DNA of 37,607 bases, from positions 1 to 37,607 of the forward strand of contig DGQE01000003.1 in the NCBI GenBank assembly GCA_002389645.1. Direction: 5' to 3'. The notes under the pieces are model-generated. The model had not been told where the DNA came from and did no database searches. It saw only the letters and a list, made by a program, of their open reading frames with translations. Origin of the DNA: Flavobacteriales bacterium UBA4422 (GTDB lineage: Bacteria; Bacteroidota; Bacteroidia; Flavobacteriales_G; Salibacteraceae). Each line of letters starts with the position of its first letter. The stretch's first letter is position 1. Position numbers and translations under genes: made by a program. Of this stretch, positions 8,734 through 15,957 are shown in pieces.

Positions 8734-9545
8734 GGTGCCTTCTCTGCTATTTCACACACACATCTAAACCCAATAGCTGGAGAGGCTTTATCTGTCATTA
8801 GCTTGAGCGACTCATTTGCTGCAAAAGGTGTTTGCCATGAAACTCCAGCGTGTACATTCTCTTCCATCAGCCATTCAGAAACGTTTCCTTTGATATTATA
8901 AACCTTATAGCTGTTTGGCCAATAGCTTTTAACCGGAGCTGTAACATCTGGCATGGTTGAAGGCGCATTAGCCGGCTCAGCAACTTTGGATGGCTCACGC
9001 TTTTGATTATAGCGCGCCTTTCCTCGGTCTTTGCGCTTTCCTTCCCCGCCAATAAAGTCTGGTAATTCTGCAATATCATCATACATCAAATGAAACTCTT
9101 CATAGGTAGGTAAGCGATAAGCGAAATAGTATGGTGTATCATCTGTTTTACCTTCTGCTTCTTGCCACTCTTTCACACGAGCAGTGCGCCAAGCGCAGAA
9201 ATCTGCTGCTTGCTTCCAAGTAACATTCACCACTGGATAATCTTTATAGCTCGGATGCCGATGATAAAACTTCATGTATGGCTCAGCGTTTAACCCATCA
9301 TCCATCCAAAGTGCTGTATCGGGCAAGGCCTCTTTATAAGCTTTGGAATCGCGTCCTCCATAGGTTTTAAACTGCCAAAACATATATTCTAGCCAATTTA
9401 CATTAGTGATTTCAGTTTGATCGTAATAGAGACCATCACTGACTTTGACTACACCAGGCAGCACTTTTTCATAGTTTGAACCCGACTGAGCGAATGAGGT
9501 TTGTGCGATAAACGCTATAGCGGCAAGAATGATGGAAACCCTCAT
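8730..9545 (-). CDS. Exported SUMF1/FGE-fold protein, probably non-catalytic
   Basis: A 271-residue protein with a signal peptide (MRVSIILAAIAFIAQTSFAQ), followed by a formylglycine-generating-enzyme-like (SUMF1) domain. Family features are the early YYDQTEITNVNWLEYM, then YPVVNVTWKQAADFCAWR, YRLPTYEEF, KGNVSEWLMEE and the closing AIGFRCVCE. The paired active-site cysteines that genuine formylglycine-generating enzymes carry near the RGGSW region are absent; the matching stretch reads AGVSWQTPF. It is therefore more like the structural SUMF1-fold proteins of Bacteroidota, such as the gliding proteins GldJ and GldK, than an enzyme. It lacks a lipobox. It may support surface machinery, which is an inference. 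Confidence 0.78.
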   Translation of the reverse strand: MRVSIILAAIAFIAQTSFAQSGSNYEKVLPGVVKVSDGLYYDQTEITNVNWLEYMFWQFKTYGGRDSKAYKEALPDTALWMDDGLNAEPYMKFYHRHPSYKDYPVVNVTWKQAADFCAWRTARVKEWQEAEGKTDDTPYYFAYRLPTYEEFHLMYDDIAELPDFIGGEGKRKDRGKARYNQKREPSKVAEPANAPSTMPDVTAPVKSYWPNSYKVYNIKGNVSEWLMEENVHAGVSWQTPFAANESLKLMTDKASPAIGFRCVCEIAEKAP

Positions 9546-9712
9546 ATGAGTAATGTATTTATTGCTTTGAATTCCATCAAATCTAAGGATTTGAACGAAT
9601 CAACGGCATCTCTCAACACATTGCATGCTTTGAAGCGAGTCCAATTCCAAAACGTCAGACCAAACATTGAAGGAATGGAGGTGTTTACACTTTCCATTTC
9701 AAGGAAGAATCA

Positions 9713-11188
9713 TTGTCAGAAGAGAAAATCAATATTGTCTGGTTAAAGAGAGACTTGCGAACCCAAGACCACCTGCCACTTTTTCATGCAGAGCAGTCCG
9801 AATATGATTATGCTATAATCTACATTTTCGAGCCAAGCATGCTGCACAGAGAGGACACCTCTGAAAGGCACTTGCAGTTCATCTACCACTCCATTCAAGA
9901 TATGAACGCTCGCCTTCAACCCTTTAACCGAGAGGTAATGATTTTTCATGCCGAAGCGAACGATGTTTTTTCGTTTTTCGTGGATAATCATAGCGTTGAA
10001 AATGTTTTCTCTTACCAAGAATCAGGCGTTCGAGAAACCTGGAACAGAGACAAGAGAGTAGAAGAAATTCTCAAAAAGAATAAATGTAAATGGCAGCAGT
10101 TTCAGCGTGACGGCATCATACGCGGAATCAAAAATCGAGAATCCTGGGACAAGCGATGGTATACCAACGCACATGAACCCGTCATAGAAAACACGTATTC
10201 ACCTCAGTTAATTGAGTTTGAGCACCCCTTTCCTCTGCAATCTAAACTGAAGGATGAAATAGTCAGCTACCCTAATGACTTTCAGAAACCAGGACAACAA
10301 TTTGCATGGAAATATCTCATTTCATTTTGTCAAGAGCGCGGAAAGGACTACAGCTTTAAGATCTCTAAACCACTGGAAAGCAGAAAGTCATGTAGCAGAA
10401 TTTCACCGTATTTGGCTTGGGGGAATTTGAGTATAAAACAGGCTTATCAATTTGTGAAACACCATGAAAATTACGCCAACCATAAACGAAGTTTCAATGG
10501 ATTTCTAACTCGATTGAAATGGCATTGCCATTTCATCCAAAAATTTGAAGTAGAATGCGATTATGAAACACGCGCTGTAAATCGAGGCTATGAGTTAATG
10601 ACCTATGACAATGACCCTGCATTGATTGAGGCATGGAAAAGCGGCACTACCGGCCTGCCATTAGTGGATGCATGCATGCGCTGTTTGCATGAAACCGGAT
10701 GGGTCAACTTCAGAATGCGTGCAATGCTGGTATCTGTATTGACTCATCATTTTGATTGTGATTGGAAAACAGGGGTAAGTCATTTAGCTCAACTATTTTT
10801 AGATTATGAACCTGGCATCCATTATACTCAATTTCAAATGCAAGCGGGTACCACAGGTATTAATACGATAAGAATCTACAACCCGATAAAGCAGTCTAAG
10901 GAACACGACCCGGAAGGAGTATTCATAAAAACCTGGGTAAAGGAATTGCGCCATGTTCCCATATCGTTTATCCACGAACCTTGGCTGATGACCGAAATGG
11001 ACAAGTCATTTACAGATCTTAAAGGCGATTATCCGCCTCCAATAGTGGATATAACAGAAAGTGGAAAGAAAGCCCGATCAAAACTTTGGGGTTTCAGAAA
11101 AAACAAAGAAGTTAAGAAAGATGGACTTCGTATCGTTAAAACTCATACGCGAAACAATCGATCAAAAAGAACTAAGCAATCATCATGA
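9713..11188 (+). CDS. Cryptochrome/photolyase-family flavoprotein (divergent, class I-like)
   Basis: A 491-residue protein. The alpha/beta antenna domain starts at once (NIVWLKRDLRTQDHLPL, 7-23). The helical FAD-binding domain is marked by SPYLAWGNLS (231-240), TGLPLVDACM (313-322) and TGINTIRIYNP (381-391). No in-frame ATG precedes the domain and a stop lies at 9668, so translation probably begins at the TTG at 9713, with AAGGAAGAA just upstream. By my alignment to E. coli PhrB, the residue opposite FAD N5 (Asn378) is His370. The last tryptophan of the electron-transfer triad (Trp382) is Phe374, and the dimer-stacking Trp384 is Met376. It therefore belongs to a bacterial photolyase/cryptochrome subgroup whose repair activity should not be assumed. 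The next photolyase gene overlaps by ATGA. Confidence 0.88.
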   Translation: MSEEKINIVWLKRDLRTQDHLPLFHAEQSEYDYAIIYIFEPSMLHREDTSERHLQFIYHSIQDMNARLQPFNREVMIFHAEANDVFSFFVDNHSVENVFSYQESGVRETWNRDKRVEEILKKNKCKWQQFQRDGIIRGIKNRESWDKRWYTNAHEPVIENTYSPQLIEFEHPFPLQSKLKDEIVSYPNDFQKPGQQFAWKYLISFCQERGKDYSFKISKPLESRKSCSRISPYLAWGNLSIKQAYQFVKHHENYANHKRSFNGFLTRLKWHCHFIQKFEVECDYETRAVNRGYELMTYDNDPALIEAWKSGTTGLPLVDACMRCLHETGWVNFRMRAMLVSVLTHHFDCDWKTGVSHLAQLFLDYEPGIHYTQFQMQAGTTGINTIRIYNPIKQSKEHDPEGVFIKTWVKELRHVPISFIHEPWLMTEMDKSFTDLKGDYPPPIVDITESGKKARSKLWGFRKNKEVKKDGLRIVKTHTRNNRSKRTKQSS

Positions 11189-12669
11189 ATAAGGCAATCA
11201 ACATCATATTTCCACACCAATTGTTCGAAGAAAGCCCTATGCTGACTAATGGAAACGAGGTTTATTTAATTGAGGAGCACTTATACTTCAATCAATTTCA
11301 ATTTCATAAGCAGAAAATAGCGTTTCATAGAGCGAGCATGAAGTATTATGAGGAACTTTTGAAAAATAGGGGCATCAAAGTTCAATACATAGACTCCTTT
11401 CATCAAATTGCAGACATTCGAGAATTTGGAAAAGAAATATTGCGCAATGGTATTTCTGAAATTCAGGCAATAGACCCTACTGATTATTGGCTTGAAAAAC
11501 GATTAAGAAAAACAGCTTCAGACATAAAACTGACGCTACATAACAACCCACAGTTCCTTAATTCTAAGGAAGATCTGAAGAAGTTTTTCAGATCGGATAA
11601 AAAGTCTTTCTTTCAGACCACCTTCTACAAACAACAACGTAAAAAGCGCAATATTCTTCTCGATAATGAAGGAAACCCAGCTGGAGGAAAATGGACCTTT
11701 GACACTGAGAATCGAAAGAAATACCCAAAACATAAAACCCCGCCAGCAGTAATTTTTCCTTCATTCAACAAGTATTCTATTGAGGCCAACAAATACACAT
11801 TCAAACATTTCACAAATAACCCAGGCAGTATAGGTGAAGGGCAGTATTACCCAACGACACATAAAGAAGCTAGAGAATGGTTTGATCAATTTTTAGTTCA
11901 ACGCTTTCATGAATTCGGTGCATATGAGGACGCAATTGTGAAAGAACAGGTAACCCTGAACCACAGTATACTTTCACCGCTCTTAAACTCAGGTCTTTTG
12001 ATGGCAGATGAAGTGGTAGAGAAGAGCTTGAAATTTGCTGAAAATGAAAGTATACCCATCAACTCAACAGAAGGATTCATTCGACAAATCATAGGATGGA
12101 GAGAGTTTATCCGTGGGATGTATATCGCTAAGGGAAGCTATTCGCGAACCAAAAACTATTGGGGACTCACCCGCAAAATCCCTCCAAGTTTTTATGACGG
12201 ATCAACGGGTATTGACCCAATAGACTCAACTATAAAGAAAGTACTCAAAACTGGTTACTGCCATCACATTGAAAGGTTAATGGTTTTAGGAAATTTCATG
12301 CTATTGTGCGAATTCGATCCGGATGAAGTTTACCGATGGTTTATGGAACTTTTCATCGATGCCTATGACTGGGTCATGGTGCCAAACGTATATGGTATGA
12401 GTCAATTTGCAGACGGTGGAACGTTCGCCACCAAACCGTATATCGGAGGATCCAACTACATCAAAAAAATGAGTAATTACCCTAATGGAGAATGGGAAAA
12501 CGTATGGGACGGATTGTTTTGGAGGTTCATTGATAAGCATCAAGAATTCTTCCTATCAAACCCTAGAATGTCTATGATGGTGTACTCTTTTAGAAAGATG
12601 TCAGACGCGAAGAAACAAACGCATGAATCGAATGCTCAGGGGTTTCTTAATACTCTTTTGATAGAATAA
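11185..12669 (+). CDS. PhrB/CryB-like (6-4) photolyase homologue lacking iron-sulfur cysteines
   Basis: A 494-residue homologue of the bacterial (6-4) photolyase / FeS-BCP family. An N-terminal DUF523-like antenna domain begins IIFPHQLFEE. Family motifs follow: IIGWREFIRGMY (302-313), GYCHHIERLMVLGNFMLL (357-374, with the conserved His pair) and PNVYGMSQFADGGTFATKPY (400-419). The family normally binds a 4Fe-4S cluster through four cysteines, three of them just after this last motif. Here that segment is shortened to MSNYPNGEWENVWDGLFW, and the whole protein has only two cysteines (359 and 375). A canonical cluster is impossible. The start ATG overlaps the upstream photolyase stop by four bases, so the two are translationally coupled and presumably work together against UV damage or in light sensing. 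Confidence 0.88.
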   Translation: MNKAINIIFPHQLFEESPMLTNGNEVYLIEEHLYFNQFQFHKQKIAFHRASMKYYEELLKNRGIKVQYIDSFHQIADIREFGKEILRNGISEIQAIDPTDYWLEKRLRKTASDIKLTLHNNPQFLNSKEDLKKFFRSDKKSFFQTTFYKQQRKKRNILLDNEGNPAGGKWTFDTENRKKYPKHKTPPAVIFPSFNKYSIEANKYTFKHFTNNPGSIGEGQYYPTTHKEAREWFDQFLVQRFHEFGAYEDAIVKEQVTLNHSILSPLLNSGLLMADEVVEKSLKFAENESIPINSTEGFIRQIIGWREFIRGMYIAKGSYSRTKNYWGLTRKIPPSFYDGSTGIDPIDSTIKKVLKTGYCHHIERLMVLGNFMLLCEFDPDEVYRWFMELFIDAYDWVMVPNVYGMSQFADGGTFATKPYIGGSNYIKKMSNYPNGEWENVWDGLFWRFIDKHQEFFLSNPRMSMMVYSFRKMSDAKKQTHESNAQGFLNTLLIE

Positions 12670-12789
12670 GTCAAGTTCTGTTTGTAGTGATTCTAACTCA
12701 TTTCGGAACCTGACTAAACTCAAGCTTTTGGTGTCTTCATTTAACCGTGAAAAATGTATTATTGAAATGAAACATTCATCATAGAAATC

Positions 12790-13206
12790 ATGGAAGCACG
12801 ACAAGTTGAAGAGAAAATTGAGGAAGTAAAACAAGTGTTTGCACTTTCTACGGAAAAAGCTGAAGAGCTATATGAAGATTTTGAAAAGCTTCGTGTGATC
12901 GCTGATGAGGCTATATTGAAAGGAGAAAGAGCTAAATCATTTGTTCTACCAGCATGGAAATACATCAAACTATTCTACGCAATGATTAGGGATTACATGG
13001 ATGGGTCATACACGAGCATATCCAAAAAAGAAATCATTACCATAATTGCTGCATTTGTATACTTCGTTTCTCCTGTTGATGTGTTTCCGGATTACATTCC
13101 TGCTTTTGGATACTTAGATGACGCATTCATTATAGGTCTTGTAGCCTCAATGACCAAAGAATCGATGGACATGTACCAAAAGAGTAAGAAGACGGAAAAA
13201 GCTTAA
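12790..13206 (+). CDS. YkvA-family (DUF1232) membrane-associated protein
   Basis: A 138-residue protein. An N-terminal charged, probably coiled-coil region spans about 1-50. A DUF1232 domain follows with the diagnostic SPVDVFPDYIPAFGYLDD at 94-111 inside a hydrophobic hairpin. The function of the family is not established. It follows the photolyase pair by 120 bases and ends head-on against the SulP gene, the two stop codons sharing TTAA (13203-13206). Confidence 0.82.
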   Translation: MEARQVEEKIEEVKQVFALSTEKAEELYEDFEKLRVIADEAILKGERAKSFVLPAWKYIKLFYAMIRDYMDGSYTSISKKEIITIIAAFVYFVSPVDVFPDYIPAFGYLDDAFIIGLVASMTKESMDMYQKSKKTEKA

Positions 13207-14741
13207 GCGTTGGTAAGCACCTTATAACTCGGGTCCTCTAAAATATTTACATCGATCATTTGATCTGCGTTGGCCAATAACCTTCTGCAGTCTTGGCTAA
13301 GGTGCTTTAGGTGTACCTTCTTCCCTACTTTCAAGTAACGTTCTGTCAATTTATTCAGAGCTTCTATTCCTGACATGTCCGCCACACGGCTTTCAGCAAA
13401 ATCAATGATGACTTCATCTGGGTCATTCATCACATCAAATTTCTCGTTGAAGGTGGAAACCGAACCAAAGAATAGCGGTCCGTAAATTTCATAATGCTTT
13501 ACTCCTTCCTCATCAACTGATTTTCGAGCTCTAATGCGTGTTGCGTTCTCCCAAGCGAATACCATTGCTGAGATCACCACTCCGATCAATACAGCCAGAG
13601 CGAGGTTATGCAAGAAAACGGTAATGAGCATAACCAACACCATAACAACAACATCCATCTTTGGCATTTTACCGAACGTGCGTAGACTTGCCCACTCAAA
13701 GGTTCCTATGCTAACCATAATCATCAATCCAGTTAATGCAGCCATTGGCACTTGCTCAATTAAATCTGAACCAAACATGATGAACACCAAAAGCATAACA
13801 GCTGCCACAATTCCCGATAAACGCGCTCTTGCTCCTGATGATACGTTGATTAAACTTTGACCAATCATTGCACATCCACCCATTCCTGAGAAAAAACCTG
13901 TTACCGTATTGGCAATTCCTTGAGCAACAGCTTCTTTATTTCCCCAACCCCTAGTTTCAGTGATTTCATCAATCAAGTTCAAGGTTAAAAGGCTCTCAAT
14001 CAAACCAACTCCCGCAACGATGAGTGCATATGGAAAGATAATCGTTAATGTTTCGAAGTTAAATGGGAGATCAGGAATATGAAAAGGTGGAAAACCGCCT
14101 TTGATACTCGCAATATCGCCTACAGTCTTGGTATCAATATCTAGAAGTAAAACTGCTGCAATAACCACCAATATAGCCGTTAACGAAGAAGGGATCTTCT
14201 TAGTAAACCTTGGTAACCCCCATATAATCAGCATCGTCAACGCAACTAACCCTAACATGATAAAGAGTTGCGTACCAGTCATCCACTCCAACACTCCTGA
14301 CGCATTCTCAACCTTAAATTGATCTAACTGCGACATAAAAATCACAATGGCTAAACCATTCACAAATCCAAACATCACAGGGTGTGGTACCAAGCGAATA
14401 AACTTTCCGAGTTTTAATACTCCCGCTAACATTTGAATCAATCCTGCCAATACTACTGTAGCGAAGACATATTCTACTCCATGACTTACGGCCAAAGCAA
14501 CAATAACCACAGCCACCGCTCCTGTTGCCCCCGAAATCATACCGGGGCGACCTCCTAAAATAGACGTAATTAAACCCATCGAAAAAGCAGCGTATAAACC
14601 TGTCAAAGGTGATAAGCCAGCGATCATAGCAAAAGCAATTGCTTCAGGCACTAAAGCCAGCGCAACTGTCAACCCAGAAAGGATTTCAATCTTGTAGTCT
14701 ACCTTTTGCTTAAAATCAAATAAGTTGATGTATTTCTTCAT
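13203..14741 (-). CDS. SulP-family anion transporter with STAS domain
   Basis: A 512-residue inner-membrane transporter. The SulP signature region is near the N terminus (ALVPEAIAFAMIAGLSPLTG, about 30-49). About 12-14 membrane segments extend to roughly residue 390. A cytoplasmic STAS domain follows at about 405-505 (VIIDFAESRVADMSGIEALN). It is a sulfate, bicarbonate or related anion transporter; the substrate is unresolved. A QSLINVSSGARARLSGI segment and the Glu/Gly-rich preceding helix fit the family core. It is transcribed alone. A TACCTTCG box lies about 36 bases before the ATG. Confidence 0.9.
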   Translation of the reverse strand: MKKYINLFDFKQKVDYKIEILSGLTVALALVPEAIAFAMIAGLSPLTGLYAAFSMGLITSILGGRPGMISGATGAVAVVIVALAVSHGVEYVFATVVLAGLIQMLAGVLKLGKFIRLVPHPVMFGFVNGLAIVIFMSQLDQFKVENASGVLEWMTGTQLFIMLGLVALTMLIIWGLPRFTKKIPSSLTAILVVIAAVLLLDIDTKTVGDIASIKGGFPPFHIPDLPFNFETLTIIFPYALIVAGVGLIESLLTLNLIDEITETRGWGNKEAVAQGIANTVTGFFSGMGGCAMIGQSLINVSSGARARLSGIVAAVMLLVFIMFGSDLIEQVPMAALTGLMIMVSIGTFEWASLRTFGKMPKMDVVVMVLVMLITVFLHNLALAVLIGVVISAMVFAWENATRIRARKSVDEEGVKHYEIYGPLFFGSVSTFNEKFDVMNDPDEVIIDFAESRVADMSGIEALNKLTERYLKVGKKVHLKHLSQDCRRLLANADQMIDVNILEDPSYKVLTNA

Positions 14742-14777
14742 GCTCTAATTACTTCTCAATACGGTGAAAAAAGGGCG

Positions 14778-14785
14778 CGAAGGTA
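14778..14785 (-). promoter_or_regulatory. Candidate -7 box for the SulP gene
   Basis: On the minus strand this reads TACCTTCG, one mismatch from TAnnTTTG, and is followed by GCGC. It lies 36 bases before the ATG at 14741. No good -33 element is seen at the usual spacing. Confidence 0.4.
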
Positions 14786-14851
14786 AGCTTACTATTTGGG
14801 TTAGAAAGACATAGTACTTTTTCACTATTTTTGAGCATATCACTATGCGCA

Positions 14852-15271
14852 ATGGCAAGAAAAAACGACTTAAAAACCAAAGTATCGAATGCAGACGTCA
14901 CCGATTTTATAGACAAAGTAGACAGTCCAGCTTCAAAAGAAGACTGTTTTGCTCTAACACAATTAATGAGTAAGCTCATTGAGTCTGAACCCAAGATGTG
15001 GGGGCCAAGTATTGTTGGTTTCGGATCATATCATTACAAATATGCCAGCGGTCGAGAAGGAGATTGGTTCGTCTGTGGTTTTTCTCCGCGTAAAAATGGG
15101 CTTTCGATTTATCTTTCATGCGATCTCTCAAAACCTGCAGACTTATTAGATCAACTCGGGAAGTATAAAATGGGAAAGTCATGTTTAAACATCAAGTCGC
15201 TTTCTCATATTGATCTCAATGTTCTAGAGAAATTGATCCTCAGCACACAAAAGCAACTCACATCCAAATGA
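14852..15271 (+). CDS. DUF1801 domain protein
   Basis: A 139-residue soluble protein beginning MARKNDLKTKV. The DUF1801 (YdhG-like) core is clear: MWGPSIVGFGSYHYKYASG followed by REGDWF, CGFSPRKNGLSIYL and GKSCLNIKSL. The fold is small alpha/beta; its biochemical role is unknown. The ATG at 14852 gives the family-like N terminus; a TTG seven codons upstream is not needed. The stop overlaps the next start by ATGA, so it is coupled to a second DUF1801-type gene. Confidence 0.82.
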   Translation: MARKNDLKTKVSNADVTDFIDKVDSPASKEDCFALTQLMSKLIESEPKMWGPSIVGFGSYHYKYASGREGDWFVCGFSPRKNGLSIYLSCDLSKPADLLDQLGKYKMGKSCLNIKSLSHIDLNVLEKLILSTQKQLTSK

Positions 15272-15849
15272 TCAGAGCCAGTAATGTTGACGAATACATC
15301 GCTCAAAGCGAATGGAAAGCTGAATTGACCTTGCTAAGAGAAATCATTCTTGAAAGCGGATTGCAAGAGACTGCGAAATGGGGTGCTCCTTGCTACACCC
15401 TGAAAGGCAAAAACGTGGTGGGATTAGCTTCATTCAAAGGCTATGTAGGCTTGTGGTTTCACAATGGCGTGTTCCTCAAAGACTCAGACAAGCGCTTGGT
15501 TCAAGCAAGCGAAAAAACAAAAGGACTGCGGCAGTGGCGCTTTCAAAATATTCAAGAAATCAACTCTAAAGAGGTTAGACAGTACATTCAAGAAGCTATT
15601 ATAAATCAGGAACAGGGAAAAGAAATCAAAGTATCTACATCCCCTCTTACAATTCCTAAAGAGCTACTTCAAGTATTTAAAGACCAAGCTAAAGTAAAAT
15701 CAGCTTTTAACAATCTTTCACCAGGCAAACAGAAGGAGTATGCTGAGTACATTGGTAATGCTAAACGCCTTGAGACAAAGGTTTCGAGAATCGATAAAAT
15801 CATTCCCTTGATTCTTTCTGGTATTGGATTGAATGACAAGTACCGATAG
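15268..15849 (+). CDS. YdeI/OmdA-like protein with DUF1801 domain
   Basis: A 193-residue protein in two parts. Residues about 1-110 form a DUF1801-like domain (ETAKWGAPCYTLKGKNVVGL, WFHNGVFLKD). Residues about 125-190 form the helical bacteriocin-protection/OmdA-like segment (LSPGKQKEYAEYIGNAKR, RIDKIIPLIL). The YdeI family has been tied to resistance to antimicrobial peptides in enterobacteria, but that role cannot be read from this sequence. It is translationally coupled to the preceding DUF1801 gene, which suggests related roles for the two proteins. Confidence 0.82.
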   Translation: MIRASNVDEYIAQSEWKAELTLLREIILESGLQETAKWGAPCYTLKGKNVVGLASFKGYVGLWFHNGVFLKDSDKRLVQASEKTKGLRQWRFQNIQEINSKEVRQYIQEAIINQEQGKEIKVSTSPLTIPKELLQVFKDQAKVKSAFNNLSPGKQKEYAEYIGNAKRLETKVSRIDKIIPLILSGIGLNDKYR

Positions 15850-15957
15850 TTGACTAAACTTTATTTTCTTCTTCACAATCTATCAACAATGCTTCCGCAC
15901 TCCAATATGCGATAGTAACTTTATGGGCTCAAGAAAAACTCTCCCCTTTTAGCGCTT

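Noticed and set aside
9546..9746. A 66-codon open frame between the SUMF1 gene and the photolyase
   Set aside because: It has no recognisable composition or motif, overlaps the photolyase start in another frame, and lies in what must be the promoter region.
12670..12789. Minus-strand open frames in the spacer after the photolyases
   Set aside because: They run antisense into known genes, lack a plausible start context and show no protein-like composition.
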